Source: Bacteroidota bacterium | GTDB lineage: Bacteria; Bacteroidota; Bacteroidia; 2-12-FULL-35-15 | Assembly: GCA_025963715.1 (NCBI GenBank) | Contig: JAOQAG010000008.1 | Span: 358,720-422,719 of the forward strand | Direction of reading: 5' to 3' | DNA: 64,000 nt | Part shown: positions 8,044 through 15,538 of the stretch, piece by piece | How the letters are laid out: each line of letters begins with the position of its first letter | Numbering within the stretch: the stretch's first letter is position 1 | Notes under the pieces: generated by a model | Databases searched by the model: none | Seen by the model: the letters and a program-made list of their open reading frames with translations, nothing else | Told to the model about the DNA's origin: nothing | Translations under genes and position numbers: made by a program

Positions 8044-8981
8044 TATTGAAATGCTAGTTTAATTTTATCGGCAAGCTTTGCATTTACAATATCTTTTGTA
8101 AGCAAAAGCATATTTTTTACCGCAATTTTACTTGAAATCCCATGTCCGATCATTACCGTGGAATTAATTCCTACAACAGGAGTTCCACCATAAATCTCGT
8201 AATTAAAACGGTCAAAATACGCATCTTTTATTCCGCGTTTTTTGATCATTGTATAAAATGCTTCCGCTTCTTTTAATACCACGTTACCGGTGAATCCGTC
8301 GCAGACGATCACATCGGCATGATCATTAAAAATGTCACGACCTTCAATATTTCCTATGAAATTAAAATCTTTTGAATCTTTCATCAGGCCGTGTGCAGCC
8401 TGCGAAACCAGGTTTCCTTTTTCGGGCTCTTCGCCGATGTTCAGCAAACCTACTTTTGGATTTTTGATCCCGTAAACGTTTTCCGCAAACAGGGAACCGA
8501 GTACTGCAAACTGGTACAATACATCCGGCTTACAATCGGCATTGGTACCTACATCTAACAGTAAGCCCACGCCGCCATTCTCTTTGGGAAGAATGGAAGT
8601 GATACAGGGACGGATCACTCCGGCAACCGATTTTACGCTGAACATGGAACCAACAAGCATTGCGCCTGTGTTTCCATTGCTCGCAAAACCATCGATCTTG
8701 CCTTCTTTTAAAAGATGAAACCCAAAGCTAATACTAGAATTGGGTTTCTGTGAAAATGCTTTTGTCGGGTGCTCACCCATTCCTATTACTTCAGGAGCAT
8801 GAACAATGTCGAAATTTCCTGCATCAGCAGCTTGTTTCGCAAGTTCGGCCTCAATAACAGCTTTATCACCAATCAACACCAACCGAACATCTTTGGGTAA
8901 TTCATTATAAGCTAAAATAGCACCTGAAACAGTAGCTTCGGGTGCATAATCACCGCCCATAATATCTATACCTATCTTCAT
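8043..8981 (-). CDS. plsX: Phosphate acyltransferase PlsX
   Basis: A 312-residue protein matching PlsX along its length: IGIDIMGGDYAPEATVSGA at the N-terminus, then SNGNTGAMLVGSMF, LLDVGTNADCKP and DGFTGNVVLK. PlsX makes acyl-phosphate from acyl-ACP for phospholipid synthesis by the PlsX/PlsY route. It sits between rpmF and fabH, the conserved bacterial order that ties ribosome and membrane synthesis together. Its stop overlaps the fabH start. Nothing odd is seen. Confidence 0.96.
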   Translation of the reverse strand: MKIGIDIMGGDYAPEATVSGAILAYNELPKDVRLVLIGDKAVIEAELAKQAADAGNFDIVHAPEVIGMGEHPTKAFSQKPNSSISFGFHLLKEGKIDGFASNGNTGAMLVGSMFSVKSVAGVIRPCITSILPKENGGVGLLLDVGTNADCKPDVLYQFAVLGSLFAENVYGIKNPKVGLLNIGEEPEKGNLVSQAAHGLMKDSKDFNFIGNIEGRDIFNDHADVIVCDGFTGNVVLKEAEAFYTMIKKRGIKDAYFDRFNYEIYGGTPVVGINSTVMIGHGISSKIAVKNMLLLTKDIVNAKLADKIKLAFQ

Positions 8982-9043
8982 AAAAAAAGAAATAAGTTAA
9001 TTGTTAATGGATATTGAAATGGCTATGGCTGAGCCTTCAATTT

Positions 9044-9229
9044 TTAAGCAGAAACTTTTTTCTCTACTGCTAATTTGCCTTTGTAGTAACCACATTCTCC
9101 ACAAACACGGTGGTATAATGTAGGTGCTCCGCAATTAGAACAAGTTGAAAGTGTAGAAGCTACAGCTTTATCATGACCTCTACGGCTATCTCTTCTGGAT
9201 CTCGATAATTTTCGCTTTGGATGTGGCAT
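9044..9229 (-). CDS. rpmF: 50S ribosomal protein L32
   Basis: A 61-residue protein with the L32 signature: basic N-terminus PHPKRKLSRSRRDSRR and a zinc-binding set Cys30-x2-Cys33 and Cys43-x2-Cys46 (CSNCGAPTLYHRVCGECGYY). All four zinc cysteines are kept, so this is the zinc-containing (C+) form. It lies 34 bases downstream of DUF177 and 62 bases upstream of plsX, the usual cluster. Confidence 0.97.
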   Translation of the reverse strand: MPHPKRKLSRSRRDSRRGHDKAVASTLSTCSNCGAPTLYHRVCGECGYYKGKLAVEKKVSA

Positions 9230-9263
9230 TGTATTATGTATTTAATTGTTATTACTCTATTTA

Positions 9264-9812
9264 TTAATTCAACTTTATATTCTTCAACTGGTTCCAGCGT
9301 GGATCCGTTTCCGGTTCATCTTCGCCGCCTTCGGGTGCTTTGTCCACCAGGTAATCTTTAATTTTTTCCAGCATTTCCTGGTTACAGGTGCTGTTTCCTT
9401 TTGCATCGGGAGGATGTACCCGCTTGATCGGCAATGAAAGTACAATGTACTCATAAATGTATTGCCTCAGCTCCAGCTCATGTTCCGCAGCGCTGATGGT
9501 GATGATGTCATCGTCTTCAACTCCCGAATCGCTTCCGCCTACTTTCACAATCAGCTTATAGCTTCCCGTGATCGGCAGATCAAATTCTTCGGTACACAGG
9601 TCACAGTTTACTTTTACTGTTCCGCTGATCTCAAATTCCAGCGCCATCATTGTTGATTGCTTTAACAGCGTAAGATCAACCTGTATGTTCGCCTGTTTTA
9701 TTTCTGAAAATTCGAAGTGCTCAAAGAACGGATCTGTTACACTAAATTTATATTCATGTTTCCCAATTGCTAAACCAACAAACTGAATAATATATTCTTT
9801 TCCTGCCTGCAT
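9264..9812 (-). CDS. DUF177 (YceD-like) protein
   Basis: The chosen start is the ATG at 9812 (182 residues). A longer frame begins with TTG at 9842, but that codon lies inside the promoter's TACCTTTG, so it cannot be used. The protein has the DUF177 pattern of a beta-rich N-terminal half and a CDLC pair (Cys70, Cys73), followed by an acidic loop and the PEGGEDEPETDPRWNQLKNI tail. Relatives are encoded next to rpmF in many bacteria and plant homologues affect 23S rRNA processing; an assembly role in large ribosomal subunits is an inference from that family. Confidence 0.85.
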   Translation of the reverse strand: MQAGKEYIIQFVGLAIGKHEYKFSVTDPFFEHFEFSEIKQANIQVDLTLLKQSTMMALEFEISGTVKVNCDLCTEEFDLPITGSYKLIVKVGGSDSGVEDDDIITISAAEHELELRQYIYEYIVLSLPIKRVHPPDAKGNSTCNQEMLEKIKDYLVDKAPEGGEDEPETDPRWNQLKNIKLN

Positions 9813-9839
9813 TTTTACTTCACTTTTTGAGAAAGACCG

Positions 9840-9868
9840 CAAAGGTAAAAAATTCTACTTTATTTCAA
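9840..9868 (-). promoter_or_regulatory. Bacteroidota-type promoter for DUF177-rpmF-plsX-fabH
   Basis: Read on the minus strand: TTTG (-33 region, caa at 9866-9868), 18 bases, then TACCTTTG (9840-9847), an exact TAnnTTTG. It lies 28 bases before the ATG at 9812 and rules out the longer TTG start. Confidence 0.7.
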
Positions 9869-9988
9869 AGCCTTAATTTAAATTAAATTTTAGCTGCATT
9901 TTGACAGAAAAAAAGCGAAAATCTGATAAAAACAATGCTTTTTCATCCAATTTCCGCTATAAAATTGTGTTTTTGCAGGATCAATTCA

Positions 9989-11044
9989 TTACCGTTCCCG
10001 TTTCATCGGGTTAATTTTCAGCGGATTAACGGTCAATTCGCTATAAAGCCTGCGGGTTTTGTAAATATCAATGGCAGTATAAATGGCTTTGCGGAAGGAT
10101 GCCTCCGATGCCAGATTTTTTCCGGCAATATCATACGCCGTTCCATGATCGGGCGATGTGCGCACTACCGGTAAGCCTGCTGTGAAGTTAACACCATCGT
10201 GAAAAGCAATGGTTTTGAACGGGATCAGGCCCTGATCGTGATACATGGCCAGCACCGCGTCAAAATTCTTGTAAGCGCCATTCCCGAAAAAGCCATCGGC
10301 CGGGTACGGACCGTAAACCAGCATTCCTTCTTCTTTTGCCTTATTGATAGCGGGAATAATAATATTTTTTTCCTCGTCGCCAATCACACCATTATCGCCT
10401 GCATGCGGGTTTAAACCCAGCACAGCAATTTTTGGTTTACGGATGCCGAAATCTTCCACAAGGGATTTATATAATGATTGTATTTTTTTCTGAATTTTTT
10501 CGGGGCTTAGCTCCTGCGCCACGCGTGTAACCGGAATGTGCCCTGTTGCAACTGCTACACGCAGATCGTCACTTACCAAAAACATGAGGCTGTTGCCGTT
10601 CCCGAAACGATCATCTAAATATTCGGTATGACCGGGGAATTTAAAATCAGGCGACTGGATGTTCTCCTTATTAATAGGTGCAGTTACCAGCACATCCACT
10701 TTTCCCTGCGCCAATGCATAAGCAGCTGCTTCGAGGGAAAGGAACGCATATTTTCCGCCGGTTTCGGTTTGTTTACCTAATTCGATGGTAATATCCTCAT
10801 CATATACATTAATAATGTTGGCGCGCTTGTGGTTGATCTCGGAAACATCCTTGATCTGGTTAAAGCTGAAATCCTCGATGTTTAATGCTTTGCGGTGAAA
10901 GGATGCGGTTTTGTACGAACCAAAAAGTACCGGCGTACAAATATCAAAGATCTGCGGATCAAGGAATGTTTTGATGATCACTTCCAGTCCAATCCCATTT
11001 ATATCTCCTTGCGAAATTCCAACAATTATTTTTTCTTCTGACAT
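9989..11044 (-). CDS. pdxA: 4-hydroxythreonine-4-phosphate dehydrogenase
   Basis: A 351-residue PdxA. It oxidises 4-phosphohydroxy-L-threonine with NAD in the DXP-dependent vitamin B6 pathway. Diagnostic blocks are the N-terminal GISQGDINGIGLEVI, TAPINKE, PGHTEYLDDRFG (metal-site histidine), AVLGLNPHAGDNGVIG, MYHDQGLIPFKTIAF and the C-terminal TSPDHGTAYDIAG. Length is usual. It is upstream of DUF177 on the same strand, but the promoter at 9840-9868 suggests the ribosomal/lipid genes can be transcribed separately. Confidence 0.96.
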   Translation of the reverse strand: MSEEKIIVGISQGDINGIGLEVIIKTFLDPQIFDICTPVLFGSYKTASFHRKALNIEDFSFNQIKDVSEINHKRANIINVYDEDITIELGKQTETGGKYAFLSLEAAAYALAQGKVDVLVTAPINKENIQSPDFKFPGHTEYLDDRFGNGNSLMFLVSDDLRVAVATGHIPVTRVAQELSPEKIQKKIQSLYKSLVEDFGIRKPKIAVLGLNPHAGDNGVIGDEEKNIIIPAINKAKEEGMLVYGPYPADGFFGNGAYKNFDAVLAMYHDQGLIPFKTIAFHDGVNFTAGLPVVRTSPDHGTAYDIAGKNLASEASFRKAIYTAIDIYKTRRLYSELTVNPLKINPMKRER

Positions 11045-11101
11045 TAAAAAAAAGTTTAAAGTTTAAAATTGATCAGTTTAAAGTTTGCTGTGTTTGATGC
11101 A

Positions 11102-11140
11102 GCGAATAACGAATTTAAACGAATAGCGAATCTGTGTGTG
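11102..11140. repeat. Diverged copy of the 42-bp ACGAATATTACGAATCTGTG repeat
   Basis: GAATAACGAATTTAAACGAA followed by a GCGAATCTGTGTGTG segment matches the repeat found at 33287-33332, 42767-42808 and 48558-48599 with several changes. Confidence 0.45.
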
Positions 11141-11199
11141 AGTTCTGTTTTAATTGTGTTTGCTAAAAAACTACTATCCATCATTTCAGACTGTTTGCA

Positions 11200-11261
11200 G
11201 TAGGCGCTAGGCTCTGCCTAGTGACATTGCGTTTTGTCACCAGGCAGAGCCTAGCGCCTAC
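11200..11261. repeat. 27-bp near-perfect hairpin between pdxA and the 11340-12470 gene
   Basis: GTAGGCGCTAGGCTCTGCCT starts the left arm (11200-11226) and the right arm 11235-11261 is its reverse complement with one mismatch; the loop is 8 bases. It is GC-rich compared with the surrounding DNA and lacks a T tract. It looks like a REP-type palindrome more than a simple terminator. Confidence 0.7.
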
Positions 11262-11339
11262 ATTACATTATAACCAACACATCCGTTTTTATCCGCTCCA
11301 TCCGTCAAATCCGCGTTCCATTGGCGAAATTAATCAAAA

Positions 11340-12470
11340 TTACTGTTCTATCCAGCCGATAATGTTAGCGATGGACGAAATATCCAGCAGCACCCATTTT
11401 TTGGAAACACTGTTCCATACTGATACTCCCTGTGCATAGCGCTCTGTACCGATTACCATATCGGTTTGCAATGCCGCATATCCTTTTGTGGTTTGTGCAT
11501 TGTCAAAGCGCCACCATTTTTTTCCGATCTCGGCGCTTTCGTATTTCATGGTGCGCCCGTATTTATTGTTCTCTACAGATTCTACAAAAAAATTATTCCC
11601 GAGTGTTTCATACACTACAGGATCTGCCTTTTTCTTTTTCACATCCACTAAAAAACGTCCTTTTCCACAGGTATAAATAATATTTCCATCGGCATCGTAT
11701 TCGAAATACGCATTGGCAGCGGTGGATGGAACGGCATCAATATCTGCAATCTTCTCGCTGCTTTTATCTGTTCCTACTTTATAGATACTCAAGGCATGCT
11801 GATCTTTTGAAAAATTTGCATATAAAAACGATGTATTATCCAGCCAGAAAATAGCGAATTTGCGTTTTACATTATCACCGATCAGGGGCTGTGATTCGCC
11901 GTAACCGGCATCTTTCACCAACACTTCTTTTTTTCCGCTGGCAGCGTATGCATTGATCGTGAATGGCTGCGTACTTTCATCTACTCCTACATCCGGCCGT
12001 GGCTGCGGGTTGTAATTTGCATTTTCTACTTTCTGATATTTTTCGTTTTTTAAGCTGAACACCGAATAATAATTCCCTTTAAAAATATCGTTGGTATGAA
12101 AGATCACACTATCACCGTTAAACCCAACAAATTCGTCCTTTTCCGCCAATATTACTTTTTTATTTTTCAGATCGATGATGTTGCCGATACCGGTGATAAT
12201 GTAGCGGTTGCGGTACAATTTATTTTTACCGATATCAAAACGGATGTAATCGCCTTTCTGATCTTTTTTTTGCGTGGGTACGGATAGTACAACATCTTTG
12301 TTGGTCATCACGCCGTTTTCAAACGTATAACAAACAATATTTTGCAAATGATTTACCGCAGCATTATCGTCATACTCAGCTACCACCAGTGATTTTTTCT
12401 GCGCAAAGCACCAGCTGCCTGCAAAAATTGAAAGGAGTACGAACGTGTATTTCTGAAAAAGCAATTTCAC
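11340..12470 (-). CDS. Secreted protein of unknown function, beta-rich
   Basis: A 376-residue protein with a signal peptide (MKLLFQKYTFVLLSIFAGSWCFAQ). The start codon is GTG at 12470, 11 bases after the pepA stop; no better start exists before the hydrophobic core. The mature protein is made of short repeated beta-strand blocks (GDYIRFDIGKNKL, NAYFEYDADGNIIYTCGKG, TMKYESAEIGKKWWRFD), which suggests a beta-propeller-like fold, but I cannot assign a family. No T9SS domain is visible. It is probably co-transcribed with pepA. Confidence 0.75.
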   Translation of the reverse strand: MKLLFQKYTFVLLSIFAGSWCFAQKKSLVVAEYDDNAAVNHLQNIVCYTFENGVMTNKDVVLSVPTQKKDQKGDYIRFDIGKNKLYRNRYIITGIGNIIDLKNKKVILAEKDEFVGFNGDSVIFHTNDIFKGNYYSVFSLKNEKYQKVENANYNPQPRPDVGVDESTQPFTINAYAASGKKEVLVKDAGYGESQPLIGDNVKRKFAIFWLDNTSFLYANFSKDQHALSIYKVGTDKSSEKIADIDAVPSTAANAYFEYDADGNIIYTCGKGRFLVDVKKKKADPVVYETLGNNFFVESVENNKYGRTMKYESAEIGKKWWRFDNAQTTKGYAALQTDMVIGTERYAQGVSVWNSVSKKWVLLDISSIANIIGWIEQ

Positions 12471-12481
12471 AGAATAAAAAT

Positions 12482-13918
12482 TTAAAAGTTATTTTTAAAG
12501 TAATCGAACAGCAGGCGCACTCCTGTTCCGGTTCCGCCTTTGGTACGGTATCCGTCTTTTGTCATTAAAAAAGCCGGGCCCGCAATATCAAAATGCATCC
12601 ATGGATAATCGATGTAGCGCGCTAAAAATTTACCTGCCGTGATAGCCCCGCCGTACGGCCCGCCAATGTTTTTCATATCAGCAATTTCCGATTTGATCAT
12701 ATCATCATACTCGTCCCAGAACGGCATTTCCGCCAAACGTTCAAACGTATTTTCACCGCTTTGTTTTAATTTATTTTTTACACTTTCGGATGCGGTTCCC
12801 ATCGCTACTATTCCGGAAGTACCAATCGCGGCAACAGCGGCACCGGTTAAGGTGGCTAAGTCCATCACCAATTGCGGTTTGTATTTTTGAGCATACGCCA
12901 ATGCATCCGCCAGGATCATGCGTCCTTCGGCATCGGCATTGAGCATTTCCACCGTTAATCCATTGTACATGGTAATGATATCGCCCGGTACGTAGGCGTT
13001 TTCGCCCGGACGGTTGTCCGTTGCAGGCACCAGCCCGATCACATGCACAGGTAATTTCGCTTTCGCGATGGCGTAGATGCTACATGCTACGGCAGCAGAA
13101 CCGGCCATGTCGCATTTCATCATGTCCATGCTGTTGGCCGTAGGTTTTAAGCTAAGCCCTCCGGTATCATACGTCACGCCCTTTCCAACCAGGATCACCG
13201 GCTGCTTGTTTTTTGCATTGGCGGGTTTGTATTCCATGATGGTAAATGTTGGCGGCTCAATACTTCCTAAGTTTACGGACAGCAAGCCACCCATTTTCAG
13301 CGATGTGATCTTTGATTTATTTAACACCTCCACATTAAAACCGGCTTGTTTCCCAAGCTTTTGAAATTCTTTCCCGAGCTGTGTTGCCGTTAAAAAATTA
13401 GCAGGTTCGTTTACAAGTGTGCGGGAAATAAAAATGGCTTCTACCACTGTATTCAATTGATCCAGCTGTTTATCCGTAATTTTTTTACTGTAAACACCAA
13501 TCGTTTTTAAAGAATGCGTTTCTTTTACTTTGTCTTTTTTATATTTTAAAAACTGGTAATTGCTCAGCGCCAGTCCTTCAGTAAATGCAAGTGTTTCCTC
13601 CGCTTTGCTTTCCACATCCACAACGGTAACACTTTCCAGCTTTGCGTCTGTAATTTGCGTATGCAGCACGCTGGCGGTTTTCCGGATGGATTCAAGGTAT
13701 TGCGAACGGTCTTTTTTCACTTCCATCAGCTGTATAAATACATACCGGCTCAGCTGGTTGATGACCACGCATTTCTTTTCTTTTGCGCCCATTTCGGTTT
13801 TTACAAAATCGATCTCTGCTTTGCTTAAGCCGTAATTTGTAAGATTGGACGATTTTCCGCACAACAAAACAACGCTTTCGTTGTTATTTATTGTAGATTT
13901 TTTAGATATCGTAGTCAT
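12482..13918 (-). CDS. pepA: Leucyl aminopeptidase (peptidase family M17)
   Basis: A 478-residue M17 aminopeptidase that releases N-terminal residues from peptides with two metal ions. Aligning by eye to the E. coli enzyme, the metal and catalytic residues are all present: Lys246 and Asp251 in VGKGVTYDTGG, Lys258, Asp270 in KCDMAGSAAV, Asp329 and Glu331 with Arg333 in NADAEGRMILADAL. The usual family motif is NTDAEGR; here Asn-Ala-Asp replaces it, a conservative change. No signal peptide, so cytoplasmic. A gene for a secreted unknown protein follows after 11 bases. Confidence 0.95.
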   Translation of the reverse strand: MTTISKKSTINNNESVVLLCGKSSNLTNYGLSKAEIDFVKTEMGAKEKKCVVINQLSRYVFIQLMEVKKDRSQYLESIRKTASVLHTQITDAKLESVTVVDVESKAEETLAFTEGLALSNYQFLKYKKDKVKETHSLKTIGVYSKKITDKQLDQLNTVVEAIFISRTLVNEPANFLTATQLGKEFQKLGKQAGFNVEVLNKSKITSLKMGGLLSVNLGSIEPPTFTIMEYKPANAKNKQPVILVGKGVTYDTGGLSLKPTANSMDMMKCDMAGSAAVACSIYAIAKAKLPVHVIGLVPATDNRPGENAYVPGDIITMYNGLTVEMLNADAEGRMILADALAYAQKYKPQLVMDLATLTGAAVAAIGTSGIVAMGTASESVKNKLKQSGENTFERLAEMPFWDEYDDMIKSEIADMKNIGGPYGGAITAGKFLARYIDYPWMHFDIAGPAFLMTKDGYRTKGGTGTGVRLLFDYFKNNF

Positions 13919-14046
13919 ATAATTTTTACTTTTGAGAACCGTAAATGTAAATAAAAGAATTTGTTAATTTTTTACTAATTTCCTGGTATTTATTACAAGC
14001 GGAAACTCCAATATTAATCGGGCTATGTGCTCATATACTCATAAAA

Positions 14047-15195
14047 ATGAATACCCAATCCCTGCTGAAACGTGCGTTAAACTTTGAATTTTTAAGTATA
14101 GAAGAAGGTGTGTATCTTTTCAAAAACGCAGCTACTGCCGATCTGATGTTTGTTGCCAACGAATTACGCAAGATCCAAAAACCTGATTCCATTGAAAAAA
14201 ATGGTAAAAAAGGGAAAGTTACCTGGCAGATCGACCGCAACGTAAATACAACGAATGTATGCATCGCGAATTGTAAGTTCTGTAATTTTTACCGCATACC
14301 CGGACACAAGGAATCCTACATCACGGATATAGAAACGTACAAAGTAAAAATTGATGAAACGCTTAAATACGGCGGCGACCAGCTGCTCCTGCAAGGCGGC
14401 CATCATCCTGATCTGGGCTTGAAATTTTATGTGGATACCTTCAGCTCCATCAAGAAATTATACCCGAAATTAAAATTGCACTCACTGGGGCCACCCGAAA
14501 TTGCACACATTACCAAACTGGAAAAATCCACACATACCGAAGTGCTGAAAGCATTAAAGGAAGCCGGTTTGGACAGCTTACCGGGAGCTGGCGCGGAAAT
14601 TTTAAACGATCGTGTACGCCGCCTGATCTCAAAAGGAAAATGCACCGGCCGCGAATGGCTGGATGTGATGCGTGCTGCTCATCAGTTAAACATTACCACT
14701 TCCGCCACTATGATGTTCGGGCACATCGAAACCATTGAAGAGCGTTTTGAACACCTTGTGTGGATCCGCGAAGTACAAAGCGAAAAACCAACAGATTCAA
14801 AAGGATTTCTAGCCTTTATTCCATGGCCTTTCCAGGACGACGGAACCTTATTAAAACGCCACAAAGGGATTACCAATAATGTAACCGGCGATGAATATAT
14901 CCGGATGATCGCCATGAGCCGCATCATGCTGCCAAACGTGATCAATATCCAGGCAAGCTGGTTAACCGTTGGTAAAGATGTAGCTAAACTATGCTTACAC
15001 GCAGGCGCTAACGATTTTGGAAGCATCATGCTGGAAGAAAATGTGGTTTCCGCAGCCGGTGCACCTCATCGCTTTACAGCGAAAGGAATCCAGGAAGCAA
15101 TTGCAGAAGCCGGATTTGAACCGCAACTGCGCACACAGCAATACGAATACCGTGAACTGCCTGCAAACATGGTGGAACAGGTGATCAATTATTAA
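14047..15195 (+). CDS. mqnC: Cyclic dehypoxanthinyl futalosine synthase (menaquinone, futalosine route)
   Basis: A 382-residue radical SAM enzyme. The CxxxCxxC cluster is at Cys72, Cys76 and Cys79 (VCIANCKFC). Further MqnC blocks are GGDQLLLQGGHHPDLGLKFY, LHSLGPPEIAH, AGLDSLPGAGAEIL, TSATMMFGHIET and FIPWPFQDDGT. MqnC cyclises dehypoxanthinyl futalosine on the way to 1,4-dihydroxy-6-naphthoate. It could be confused with its relative MqnE, but the LPGAGAEIL and MMFGHIET blocks favour MqnC. No other mqn gene is in the window. It stands alone, divergent from pepA. Confidence 0.92.
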   Translation: MNTQSLLKRALNFEFLSIEEGVYLFKNAATADLMFVANELRKIQKPDSIEKNGKKGKVTWQIDRNVNTTNVCIANCKFCNFYRIPGHKESYITDIETYKVKIDETLKYGGDQLLLQGGHHPDLGLKFYVDTFSSIKKLYPKLKLHSLGPPEIAHITKLEKSTHTEVLKALKEAGLDSLPGAGAEILNDRVRRLISKGKCTGREWLDVMRAAHQLNITTSATMMFGHIETIEERFEHLVWIREVQSEKPTDSKGFLAFIPWPFQDDGTLLKRHKGITNNVTGDEYIRMIAMSRIMLPNVINIQASWLTVGKDVAKLCLHAGANDFGSIMLEENVVSAAGAPHRFTAKGIQEAIAEAGFEPQLRTQQYEYRELPANMVEQVINY

Positions 15196-15218
15196 GTACC
15201 GGTAAAAACAAAGAAAAA

Positions 15219-15326
15219 TTTTCCACCACATAAGGCACAAAGAAAACGTAAGGCAAAGCCCGGCATGCCAACGTATTTTTCGAGTTACATCCTTATGTTT
15301 TCTTTGTGCCTTATGTGGTGAAATTT
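15219..15326. repeat. Inverted repeat with ACCACATAAGGCACAAAGAA arms
   Basis: The left arm (15219-15253) is repeated as its near reverse complement at 15291-15326 (CCTTATG...GTGCCTTATGTGGTGAAA). A tandem pair of similar half-sites is found at 43731-43830. The rest of the intergenic region 15327-15538 holds only a short hairpin around 15361-15395 and the candidate promoter at 15505. Confidence 0.65.
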
Positions 15327-15504
15327 GTTTTACACATTAGCAAGTAACCATTTAAACGAAATTCCTTTTCTTAAGTCATCAAGAAAAGGAATTTTGTTTT
15401 TGTACAATCATCCGGCATATATTTTTACAGCTTATCAGGAGAAAAGATCCTTTTAAATACCGGAAAATTCATTATTTCCGGCAATATCATAAAATAAAAT
15501 TGCG

Positions 15505-15512
15505 TATTTTTG
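15505..15512 (+). promoter_or_regulatory. Candidate -7 element before the first type B surface gene
   Basis: TATTTTTG fits TAnnTTTG and lies 27 bases before the ATG at 15539. A convincing -33 element is not seen. Confidence 0.4.
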
Positions 15513-15538
15513 AGTTACAGGTTGGAGAACATTAGAAA

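Noticed and set aside
12470..12481. Separate promoter between pepA and the downstream secreted gene
   Set aside because: The gap is 11 bases, too short; co-transcription is more likely.
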